Source: Deltaproteobacteria bacterium (GTDB taxonomy: Bacteria > Desulfobacterota > Desulfobacteria > Desulfobacterales > JAFDCJ01). Taken from it: a stretch of 6,141 bases of DNA. Below, one piece after another: positions 1 through 5,574 of the stretch. A model generated the notes under the pieces. That model saw only the letters and a list, made by a program, of their open reading frames with translations, did no database searches and was not told where the DNA came from. Position 1 is the first letter of the stretch. Every line of letters begins with the position of its first letter. The position numbers and the translations under genes were made by a program. Location of the stretch: NCBI GenBank assembly GCA_019310665.1, contig JAFDDW010000170.1:1-6141 (forward strand), given 5' to 3'.

Positions 1-1539
1 ATGCCGTTTCAGATAACCACAGATCCCCGGTTCCTCTGGCTCGGTGAAAAGCATTCGGAAGCCTTGGCAACCCTGAAATACGGCATTATGCAGAACAAAG
101 GATTTTTGCTGTTAACCGGTGATGTCGGTACCGGCAAAACGGCTCTGATCAATCGCCTGGTAACGATGATTGATGTTGCAGCCATCGTAGCCAAAATTCC
201 GGATCCGGGGTTAAGCAGTCTGGAATTCTTCAACTTTCTGGCGGTCGAATTCAAAATGAACAAAAAATTTGACAGCAAGGGAGCCTTTCTCATTTATCTG
301 AAGAATTTCCTCCACCAAGCATATGCCGATCACAAAAAAGTTCTGCTCGTTATTGATGAAGCCCAGCGCTTAAATCATGAACTGCTGGAACAAATTCGTT
401 TGCTGTCCAACATTGAGCTGCAGCACAGAAAATTGATCAATATTTTCTTCGTCGGCCAGCCCGAATTCAATGAAATGTTAATTGAAGACAGAAACAGAGC
501 GCTCCGGCAACGAATTACCGTAAGCTACCACATCGAGCCATTGACAGAGCCGGAAGCCCACAAATATATTGAACACCGACTGAAGGTCGCCGGTGCCACC
601 CGAGAAATCTTTGCCCAAGATGCCGTCCGTGAAATCTTTTCCTTTTCCGGTGGATACCCGCGTTTAGTCAATATCATCTGTGATCATGCCTTGCTGACCG
701 GCTATGCTTCCGATTTAAAAATAATTGACAAAAAAGTGATAAAGGAATGTGAACGTGAGCTTCAGATCCCGGTTGATCTGGAACCCGGAGACGACAACGA
801 TCGAGAATACAGCCCGGCCTCTCAAAAACAACGGCCAACGGCCGCTACCGTAAAACCCTCCAAAATCAAACAAACGAGCATCATTGCCGCCATAATCATG
901 CTGCTTGTTTTCGGTGTATATTTTTTCGTCAATCAAAGAGCGGAAGATTCACCCCGCTGGTCTCTGGAGGAAATTGCCCCCCAAAGATATAAAGGGACAA
1001 CTCCCCAAAAATCAGACGCGGCTAAAAATTCCCATGTCATAACCAAAGAAATAAAAGCAGCGGCGCCGGTAAAAGAAGTGCCCCCTCAGAAAGATGCCGG
1101 GGAAAAACAGATTCAAGAAAAACCCCCCGTCAACAAGAAAGATCAAGCCCAGACATCCCTTGAAAAAAATGTTGCGGTCCCATTTCCTTTTCAGGAAGAA
1201 AACGTTTTAATCTATTTCAAACACAATTCCAATGAGCTTCCCGATCAGTCTTTTGCAAAGTTAGATCAAATGGCCGACTATTTGCTGCACAGTCCCGAAG
1301 TCAGTATCAATATCAAGGGGTTCACCGATTCGACGGGAAGTTACAGCTACAATATCAGTGTCTCCGAGTTCAGGGCCAACACGATTAAAACCTACCTCAT
1401 CGGCAAAGGAGTGGATATCGCCAGAATAAAAGCCTTTGGGCTGGGGCCTGAAAATCCCGTCGCCAGCAATGAGACAGAGGCCGGCAGGCGTAAAAATCGT
1501 CGGGTCGAAATCGAGTTTAAAAATGAACTGAGGAATTGA
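1..1539 (+). CDS. ExeA/GspA-type AAA ATPase with membrane anchor and C-terminal OmpA-like domain
   Basis: A 512-residue frame, open from base 1 to a TGA at 1537. Residues 1-260 form an ExeA-type AAA ATPase: Walker A GDVGTGKT at 40-47, Walker B VLLVIDEAQ at 114-122, an arginine-rich RNRALRQR stretch near 164-171, and a GGYPRLVN sensor-2-like motif at 217-224. A charged linker leads to one hydrophobic segment (about 292-310), then a Lys/Pro/Gln-rich stretch (about 320-395) suited to crossing the periplasm. Residues about 398-507 resemble an OmpA C-terminal peptidoglycan-binding domain (GFTDSTGS at 440-447, SEFRAN at 455-460, NRRVEI at 499-504). In Aeromonas, ExeA works with ExeB to place the type II secretin by binding peptidoglycan; here the OmpA domain may serve that purpose (inference). 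Related proteins usually have about ten residues before the MPFQITTDPRFLWLG block, so the real start is probably upstream of the window. A PEP-CTERM/exosortase-locus ATPase is the main alternative. No secretion genes are in view. Confidence 0.88.
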   Translation: MPFQITTDPRFLWLGEKHSEALATLKYGIMQNKGFLLLTGDVGTGKTALINRLVTMIDVAAIVAKIPDPGLSSLEFFNFLAVEFKMNKKFDSKGAFLIYLKNFLHQAYADHKKVLLVIDEAQRLNHELLEQIRLLSNIELQHRKLINIFFVGQPEFNEMLIEDRNRALRQRITVSYHIEPLTEPEAHKYIEHRLKVAGATREIFAQDAVREIFSFSGGYPRLVNIICDHALLTGYASDLKIIDKKVIKECERELQIPVDLEPGDDNDREYSPASQKQRPTAATVKPSKIKQTSIIAAIIMLLVFGVYFFVNQRAEDSPRWSLEEIAPQRYKGTTPQKSDAAKNSHVITKEIKAAAPVKEVPPQKDAGEKQIQEKPPVNKKDQAQTSLEKNVAVPFPFQEENVLIYFKHNSNELPDQSFAKLDQMADYLLHSPEVSINIKGFTDSTGSYSYNISVSEFRANTIKTYLIGKGVDIARIKAFGLGPENPVASNETEAGRRKNRRVEIEFKNELRN

Positions 1540-1558
1540 AGGGGTACCAATAATTCCT
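1531..1558 (+). terminator. weak inverted repeat across the ATPase stop codon
   Basis: AGGAATT (1531-1537) and AATTCCT (1552-1558) can form a 7-pair stem with a 14-base loop, in the 25-base gap between two convergent genes. The stem is AT-rich and has no adjacent T-run, so it is at best a weak bidirectional terminator. No better terminator is visible between these genes. Confidence 0.2.
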
Positions 1559-1564
1559 GAATCT

Positions 1565-2002
1565 CTAAATTCCAAAATTATAATGTGTTTTTAACAGACC
1601 CACGGTTTTTGAGCTAACCGTCAGGTCGCCCATCTCTTCTGAGGAAACCCAGCGGGCTTCAGCCGCATCATCACCGGCCCGGGGTTCGCCCCCGACATAA
1701 TTGGCCATCAAGTCAACAATGACATAATGATAACGGGTACGTGCGGATCTGTCCCGTTCAATGTAGTCGAATGTATAAACCGGATCGAGCGCCTTAATAG
1801 TGATACCGGTCTCCTCCAATATTTCCCGTTCAGCAGCTTCCTGAAGGGTTTCACCGATTTCCACCCGGCCACCGGGGATGGCCCACAGATCCTGGGATGG
1901 CGGTTGGCCCCTGCGGACAAGTAAAACCCTGTTATCTCTAAAGACAATAGCACCTACCGCTACTACCGGCTGGTTGGGATACCCATTCTTTTTCGGTTTC
2001 AT
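1565..2002 (-). CDS. NUDIX hydrolase, ADP-ribose pyrophosphatase-like
   Basis: A 145-residue protein from ATG at 2002 to TAG at 1565, a normal length for a single-domain NUDIX enzyme. The complete signature Gx5Ex7REUxEExGU is at residues 45-67 (Gly45, Glu51, Arg59, Glu60, Glu63, Glu64, Gly66), so all metal-binding glutamates are present. The fold starts with VVAVGAIVFRDNRVLLVRRG (13-32), and WAIPGGRVEIGE precedes the helix. A later YHYVIVDLMANYVGGEPRAG followed by DDAAEARWVS resembles the ADP-ribose pyrophosphatase/MutT-like group, so cytosolic hydrolysis of ADP-ribose or a related nucleoside diphosphate derivative is likely; the substrate cannot be fixed from sequence. It is convergent with the ATPase gene. 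The start is the only ATG before the fold; a GGGGTG sits just two bases upstream of it, too close for a good ribosome site, so translation may be modest. No signal peptide. Confidence 0.93.
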   Translation of the reverse strand: MKPKKNGYPNQPVVAVGAIVFRDNRVLLVRRGQPPSQDLWAIPGGRVEIGETLQEAAEREILEETGITIKALDPVYTFDYIERDRSARTRYHYVIVDLMANYVGGEPRAGDDAAEARWVSSEEMGDLTVSSKTVGLLKTHYNFGI

Positions 2003-2070
2003 AACACCCCGGAGCTACGTCATTTAAGCAGGTAATTGATTGAACTTAAGAAAGTTAGTTGCTTAATGAA

Positions 2071-2140
2071 AATCACGAAAATTACAAGCACCAAAAACCA
2101 AATTTCAAACAAATCCCAATGACCCAAATTCAAAATTCCA
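2071..2140. repeat. A-rich degenerate oligomer tract
   Basis: A run of words built on CAAA, AATCCCAA and AATTCCA, almost free of G on this strand. It can be parsed in 7-base steps (for example CAAGCAC at 2085, CAAAAAC at 2092, CAAATTT at 2099, CAAACAA at 2106, AATTCAA at 2127, AATTCCA at 2134), although A-rich DNA makes such a parse easy. CAATGACC (2117-2124) recurs inverted as GGTCATTG at 2190-2197, so the tract may be one arm of a decayed inverted element extending to about 2215. Confidence 0.45.
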
Positions 2141-2214
2141 AAACAGATAGAATGTCCGTGAGACATCGAATAAGTGGTAGAAATGTTTTGGTCATTGCAA
2201 TTGGGAGTTTCGAT

Positions 2215-2337
2215 ATTGTTTGCCCTGTTAAATAGGAACTTTGGGATTTGCGGTGTCGGCTGCGGTGTCGGCAACGAATGTGCCCCTAATAGCTAAATAG
2301 ATTAGGCGATCAACATTCATTTCACAGGGCAAAGAAT
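2215..2337. repeat. 19-base imperfect inverted repeat around a 12-base tandem duplication
   Basis: Arm one, ATTGTTTGCCCTGTTAAAT (2215-2233), matches the reverse complement of arm two, ATTTCACAGGGCAAAGAAT (2319-2337), at 17 of 19 positions. The central ten bases, TTTGCCCTGT, match exactly. Between the arms TGCGGTGTCGGC occurs twice head to tail without mismatch (2249-2260 and 2261-2272). The size of about 123 bases and the terminal inversion recall a small non-autonomous element, but no target-site duplication or transposase was seen. Confidence 0.45.
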
Positions 2338-2446
2338 TTGAAAATTGTGATTTTGGATTTTAGTGCCTTATAAGGATGAAACTTATAATTCTGATCTTTT
2401 GGTGCGCCTTTGGCGGATGGCCTGCCCGACTAGACCATCCCTTCTA

Positions 2447-2550
2447 TTCAATCCGAAATCCCAAATCCCCAATCGAAAAACCCGTAACCCGCTGACGCCA
2501 TCTTTTCAATCCGAAATCCCAAATCCGAAATCGAAAGACCCGCAACCCGC
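2447..2550. repeat. 46-base direct duplication leading into the heptamer array
   Basis: Copies at 2447-2492 and 2505-2550 match at 42 of 46 positions, separated by 12 bases. Each copy starts TTCAATCCGAAATCCCAAAT and ends in an AACCCGC word. Each is itself 7-periodic: AATCCGA, AATCCCA, then AATCCCC or AATCCGA, then AATCGAA, followed by ACCCG-type heptamers. In the second copy the units start at 2508, 2515, 2522, 2529 and 2536 and pass without a phase change into the main array at 2543. The first copy stops after two ACCCG-type units (to 2491). Confidence 0.85.
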
Positions 2551-2673
2551 AACCCGTAACGCGCAACCCGCAACGCGTAACCCGAATCCCGCAACCCGCA
2601 ACGCGTAACCCGTAACTCGCAACGCGTAACCCGTAACTCGCAACGCGTAACCCGAATCCCGCAACCCGCAACC
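2542..2673 (-). repeat. tandem heptamer array 1 (GNGTTRC family)
   Basis: Eighteen full 7-base units and one 6-base partial unit follow each other with no insertion or deletion. Read on the - strand the types are GGGTTGC (5), GCGTTGC (4), GGGTTAC (4), GAGTTAC (2), GGGATTC (2) and GCGTTAC (1). Except for GGGATTC, variation is confined to positions 2 and 6 of the unit. Higher-order copying is visible: a 21-base triplet of units repeats at 2598-2618 and 2619-2639, and the block at 2570-2603 recurs at 2640-2673 with one mismatch. The array ends four bases from the reductase stop codon, so the gene's transcript would read into the G-rich strand. Open frames across it encode only repeat-derived peptides rich in GLRV or PATRN and are not genes. 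Confidence 0.96.
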
Positions 2674-2677
2674 TTTT

Positions 2678-4297
2678 TTAATTCAACCAGTAGGGATTAA
2701 TCAGATCTTCAAATATGGTCATGGCAGCACCGGCGCCCTGGCCGGAGGCGGTAACAATCTGTTTATAGCCCCCTTCAACATCTCCGGCCGAGTATACGCC
2801 GGGTACATTGGTGCGGTGTTTCCCATCGTGTTTAATATAACCGTCCTCGTTTACCTCAACACCCAATTTTTCAGCCAGCTCGAGGGCCGGAGAATAACCA
2901 ATGGCGATGAATACGCCGTCGGTCTTGAACGTGTCGGTTTGGTTTGTTTTATTGTTTACAAGAAGAATTTCCTCGACTCGCTCTTCTCCTCTGATTTCCT
3001 CTATTGCGGTATCCCACAGCACCGGTATATTGCTATCTGCGAGCTGCTTGGCCAGAAAATCCTGGGCGCGCAATTTATCCCGCCGGTGGATTAAGGTGAC
3101 ATCAACACCCATGTGAAAAAGATGCAGCGCCTCCGTTACGGCACTGTTACCGCCGCCCACCATGACTACTTTTTTGCCTCTAAACAGCGGGCCGTCGCAG
3201 GTGCTGCAATAGCTGACGCCGCGACCTGAAAGACGGGATTCACCCCGAACATTTAGATGCCGATGGGTGGCCCCGGTAGCCAATAGCACCGACTTGGTTA
3301 AGAATTTTCGGCGAGTGGTCAACACGCCAATCGGCTTGTCAGGCTGCAAATCAACGACGGCCTCTCCCTGGAATATCTGAACGTATTGGAGGGCGTGACT
3401 CACCATAATATCCACCAGTGTCTTACCCCCGACCGAAGTAAAGCCGGGATAATTTTCAACAATCGGGGTCGTGGCAATTTGTCCGCCAAGGGCTTCGCGT
3501 TCAACGACGGCAGCTCGCAGCCCGCTGCGGACGGCATAAATGCCGGCGGTCAAACCGGCCGGCCCCCCGCCAACGATGAGCAAATCCGTTTCCACCAGCT
3601 CAGCATCGCTATCCGGTATAAAAATTGTCCGGGTCTCAAGTTTCTGCAATGAGAGAACAAAGACCTCCTCGGGCTGGGCACCCTGCCCGATGAGAACATC
3701 GTTGGCAAACGCCTGAGGCACGCTCTGGGCCGCATATTGATTGGCGAGCTCCGGCTCACTCTGGATATCGATGATTTCAAGGGAAACAAATTGAGGTAGC
3801 TCAATGGCAGCTTTTACCGCATTGACCGCCTGTTGCGGACAATAGGGACACGTCGGGCTGACAAACACCTTTACATTTCTGGGGGAATCAATTTTCTTAA
3901 TGACATTAAGCGATTGGTCACTGAGCTGACTTTTACCCAGACCCACCAGGATCAAGAGTTCCAGAAAGGTTCGCGCCTCTTCCCCCATGGGCGCGCCGAG
4001 CCATCGAATGGAATATTGCTCCGGTGCAATCAGTAAGGTTGGAGAACTTGTAATATTCCACTTTTTGGCCAATTCATGATCGAGATCATATTCCTGCAAG
4101 GTAATTTTAGCGCTCAGTTCACGAAAGGCCCTGATCACCTGACGATTGGCATGGGTGAAAGCGTCTTCATGTCCTTTGGCGGTAAACAGATAGAGCACAA
4201 TATCATTGGGCATTTGTTCAAATGTCGCTTTAAGCTGCTTCAGATAGGCATCGCTGGCCATATCGCTCTGGGGGGTATCCATCGTGTCTTGCATCAT
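2678..4297 (-). CDS. AhpF-like NAD(P)H:disulfide oxidoreductase: tandem thioredoxin folds plus thioredoxin reductase
   Basis: A protein of 539 residues starting at ATG 4297, six bases after AGGAG (4304-4308); TTG at 4300 is too close and ATG at 4294 also fits. Layout matches AhpF (about 520 residues): an N-terminal pair of thioredoxin-like folds, the first (about 15-120) without a CxxC and the second with CPYC at 150-153, then a flavoprotein reductase from about 235. The reductase has the FAD motif GGGPAG (243-248), redox pair CSTC followed by DG (364-367), nucleotide motif GGGNSA (381-386), an HRRDKLRA motif (404-411) typical of NADPH-using thioredoxin reductases, and the FAD-binding SAGDVEGG near 503-510. 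Electrons would pass from NAD(P)H through FAD and CSTC to CPYC, then to a peroxiredoxin or other disulfide in the cytosol. No ahpC is in view, so the partner is unknown; it may equally be called a thioredoxin reductase-glutaredoxin fusion. All redox residues are intact. Confidence 0.93.
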   Translation of the reverse strand: MMQDTMDTPQSDMASDAYLKQLKATFEQMPNDIVLYLFTAKGHEDAFTHANRQVIRAFRELSAKITLQEYDLDHELAKKWNITSSPTLLIAPEQYSIRWLGAPMGEEARTFLELLILVGLGKSQLSDQSLNVIKKIDSPRNVKVFVSPTCPYCPQQAVNAVKAAIELPQFVSLEIIDIQSEPELANQYAAQSVPQAFANDVLIGQGAQPEEVFVLSLQKLETRTIFIPDSDAELVETDLLIVGGGPAGLTAGIYAVRSGLRAAVVEREALGGQIATTPIVENYPGFTSVGGKTLVDIMVSHALQYVQIFQGEAVVDLQPDKPIGVLTTRRKFLTKSVLLATGATHRHLNVRGESRLSGRGVSYCSTCDGPLFRGKKVVMVGGGNSAVTEALHLFHMGVDVTLIHRRDKLRAQDFLAKQLADSNIPVLWDTAIEEIRGEERVEEILLVNNKTNQTDTFKTDGVFIAIGYSPALELAEKLGVEVNEDGYIKHDGKHRTNVPGVYSAGDVEGGYKQIVTASGQGAGAAMTIFEDLINPYWLN

Positions 4298-4303
4298 CAA
4301 TAT

Positions 4304-4308
4304 CTCCT
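4304..4308 (-). promoter_or_regulatory. ribosome binding site of the AhpF-like reductase
   Basis: AGGAG on the - strand is followed by ATA, then TTG, ATG, ATG. Spacing is 3 bases to TTG (4300), 6 to the first ATG (4297) and 9 to the second ATG (4294). This argues against the longest frame starting at TTG and in favour of one of the two ATGs. Confidence 0.75.
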
Positions 4309-4311
4309 AGT

Positions 4312-4343
4312 GATTGAATATTGTCGATTGAATATTGAATATT
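4312..4343. repeat. GATTGAATATTG short direct repeats
   Basis: GATTGAATATTG occurs at 4312-4323 and 4326-4337, and the second copy runs into a further TTGAATATT (4335-4343). The tract lies immediately upstream of the reductase ribosome site, so it would be in its leader or promoter. Confidence 0.75.
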
Positions 4344-4348
4344 TAAGG

Positions 4349-4363
4349 TCCGCCTCCGGCGGA
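4349..4363. repeat. small GC-rich hairpin
   Basis: TCCGCC-TCC-GGCGGA forms a 6-pair stem with a 3-base loop. A weaker relative, CGCC-TTT-GGCG, is at 2405-2415 in the other spacer, so it may be a dispersed mini-repeat. On the + strand a T8 run follows 21 bases later, too far for a standard terminator. On the - strand the hairpin would fall in the leader of the reductase gene. Confidence 0.55.
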
Positions 4364-4746
4364 TCCGAGTTGGGGTTCAATCAGATTTTTTTTAATACAC
4401 TAATCTAAGAACAAGAAGTATTCGTGTCAACAGTCTTGTTGGCCTCCGCTGCACGGCTCATCTGTGCTCAGATTTTACAGGTTCTGGTCTATATTGCTTG
4501 CAACCGGACTTTGCTTTGACTTTAGGGGTGGATTTTGTTAAACGGTGGCCGAATCGGCAAAATATTTGGTGAGTATCGACGCAGAGGATTTCTTTTTTCT
4601 GCAAAAACTCCGGGCGAAGTGATTGAAAGAATAAAGCGCTTGACCGAGTAATCCGAAGTCTATGATGGGAATTTGAAATATTGTGACGGCTGACGGTGAT
4701 AATTTTATTAGATAGGTAGAATTCCTTCAATATTCATTCGTCAATC

Positions 4747-4772
4747 GTCATTCCCAATAGTCATTCCCAATC
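4747..4772. repeat. GTCATTCCCAAT direct repeat at the 3' end of the HPr-protein gene
   Basis: GTCATTCCCAAT plus one base occurs twice in tandem (4747-4759 and 4760-4772). Shorter related words (CATTCGTCAATC) precede it from about 4735. The second copy ends one base before the stop codon of the HPr-domain gene, so the repeat makes up the start of its 3' untranslated region. No terminator hairpin is seen there. Confidence 0.7.
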
Positions 4773-4773
4773 G

Positions 4774-5574
4774 TTACATTAAATACTTAAGCTCGGCAGG
4801 CAGCGGCACCCCTTTGCCGATCGTATCTTCGCCGTAATTAACGCTTGCCAACGTTTCAATATCCTTCAGGGTTCGGGCATAGCCCTCGAATACGACTTCT
4901 TTAAGACTCTCCTTTTGTATTTTCCCTCCGGCCCACTGAATATCCAAAACACTGCTGGCATCAAATCGGTCATCACCGATGCACAGTTCCACCTGACCGC
5001 CATAGTATTGTACGATTTTGGCAACCAGAAGGCTGGGCCGGGCGTGAAAGCCGAGTTTTTGCGGAACACCCACCTTGATTTTAGCCCGCTCAATGTTCTC
5101 ATTGAGAATTTCACGTGCCAGTTCCTGTCCGTTGGTTAAAAAATGACAGGCATAAAAAAGACCATAATTAATGGTCCGATCCAGCAGGGTGCCCGGATTA
5201 ACCAGGGACGACAGTCTGTCCTGGACGATTTTGTAAGTATTTTTATATCCCGCTTCATGTAGATGACGCTCATAAAAATGAAGCAATCGCCCTACCATTT
5301 GGAGTAGATGAAATACCACGGAAAAAGATCCCCGCAGTTGTTTCAGCTTGCGATTGCCGTAACGAAAACCGCCGTGGATGACATAGGTATCAAAGGAAGA
5401 CTGGAGGCTGTGCAACAACATCTCATAGCGCCGAATCTCAACTTCATTGACCTTATCAGGAACGATAGCAAGCATTTCCTCATATTCGTATGGTTCATAA
5501 AATTTAAGCTGATCAAAATCCTTGGTAATCTTGAGAAACTCACTGGCGATTTTTACGATGTTCTTTTTCTGCAA
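4774..5574 (-). CDS. HPr-domain protein, C-terminal part of a probably frameshifted gene
   Basis: From TTG at 5574 this frame gives 266 residues ending at TAA (4774). Residues about 165-250 form an HPr phosphocarrier domain: KVGVPQKLGFHARPS carries the phosphorylatable histidine in the HARP motif (His177), and ASSVLDIQW at 206-214 aligns with the Ser46 region, with Ser208 at the site targeted by HPr kinase in other bacteria. Free-standing HPr is only about 85-90 residues; here it ends a larger protein whose preceding part (1-160) is mostly helical and unrecognised. PTS phosphotransfer or HprK-linked signalling is plausible, but no EI or EII gene is in view. The frame is open upstream to about 5733 without an ATG or GTG, and the 30 residues before TTG are acidic and protein-like. 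Together with the overlapping upstream frame this suggests one original gene of about 402 residues. Confidence 0.85.
   Translation of the reverse strand: MQKKNIVKIASEFLKITKDFDQLKFYEPYEYEEMLAIVPDKVNEVEIRRYEMLLHSLQSSFDTYVIHGGFRYGNRKLKQLRGSFSVVFHLLQMVGRLLHFYERHLHEAGYKNTYKIVQDRLSSLVNPGTLLDRTINYGLFYACHFLTNGQELAREILNENIERAKIKVGVPQKLGFHARPSLLVAKIVQYYGGQVELCIGDDRFDASSVLDIQWAGGKIQKESLKEVVFEGYARTLKDIETLASVNYGEDTIGKGVPLPAELKYLM

Larger units (their letters stand above)
2003..2446. other. gene-free spacer with degenerate repeats
   Basis: No convincing gene is seen on either strand. Open frames here have low-complexity or unrecognisable translations. The spacer holds an A-rich oligomer tract (2071-2140), an inverted repeat with an internal 12-base tandem duplication (2215-2337), a 10-base palindrome CCTTATAAGG (2366-2375), and a small CGCC-TTT-GGCG hairpin (2405-2415). 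The promoter of the NUDIX gene should lie in the part nearest 2003, but I cannot name convincing -35 and -10 boxes. Confidence 0.6.
4309..4773. other. gene-free spacer between the reductase and HPr-protein genes
   Basis: No gene can be supported here. It contains direct repeats at 4312-4343, a GC-rich hairpin at 4349-4363, a T8 run on the + strand at 4385-4392, a 41-codon + frame (4526-4651) that may be a gene remnant, and direct repeats at 4747-4772. A - strand frame at 4458-4730 starts with TTG and has no recognisable domain. The promoter of the reductase should be in the part near 4310-4450, but no boxes stand out. Confidence 0.55.

Noticed and set aside
1261..1575. 104-codon - strand frame antisense to the ATPase OmpA domain
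   Set aside because: It is a shadow of the coding + strand, whose OmpA motifs are clear.
2020..2274. 84-codon - strand frame
   Set aside because: It runs through A-rich repeats and the 12-base duplication, and its translation is low-complexity and unlike any family I know.
2363..2671. Open frames on both strands across heptamer array 1 (PATRN-rich on +, GLRVASY-like on -)
   Set aside because: A 7-base repeat gives a heptapeptide repeat in any open frame. The translations come entirely from the DNA repeat, with no independent start signal or domain.
2542..2673. CRISPR array
   Set aside because: Units are contiguous 7-mers with no unique spacers and no 23-45 base repeats. No cas gene is present.
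4349..4392. Intrinsic terminator on the + strand (hairpin, then T8)
   Set aside because: The T-run is 21 bases after the stem, and there is no + strand gene upstream to terminate. The outer GATTGAA/TTCAATC pairing is short.
4458..4730. 90-codon - strand frame
   Set aside because: TTG start, no domain or convincing ribosome site, and it overlaps a more protein-like frame on the other strand.
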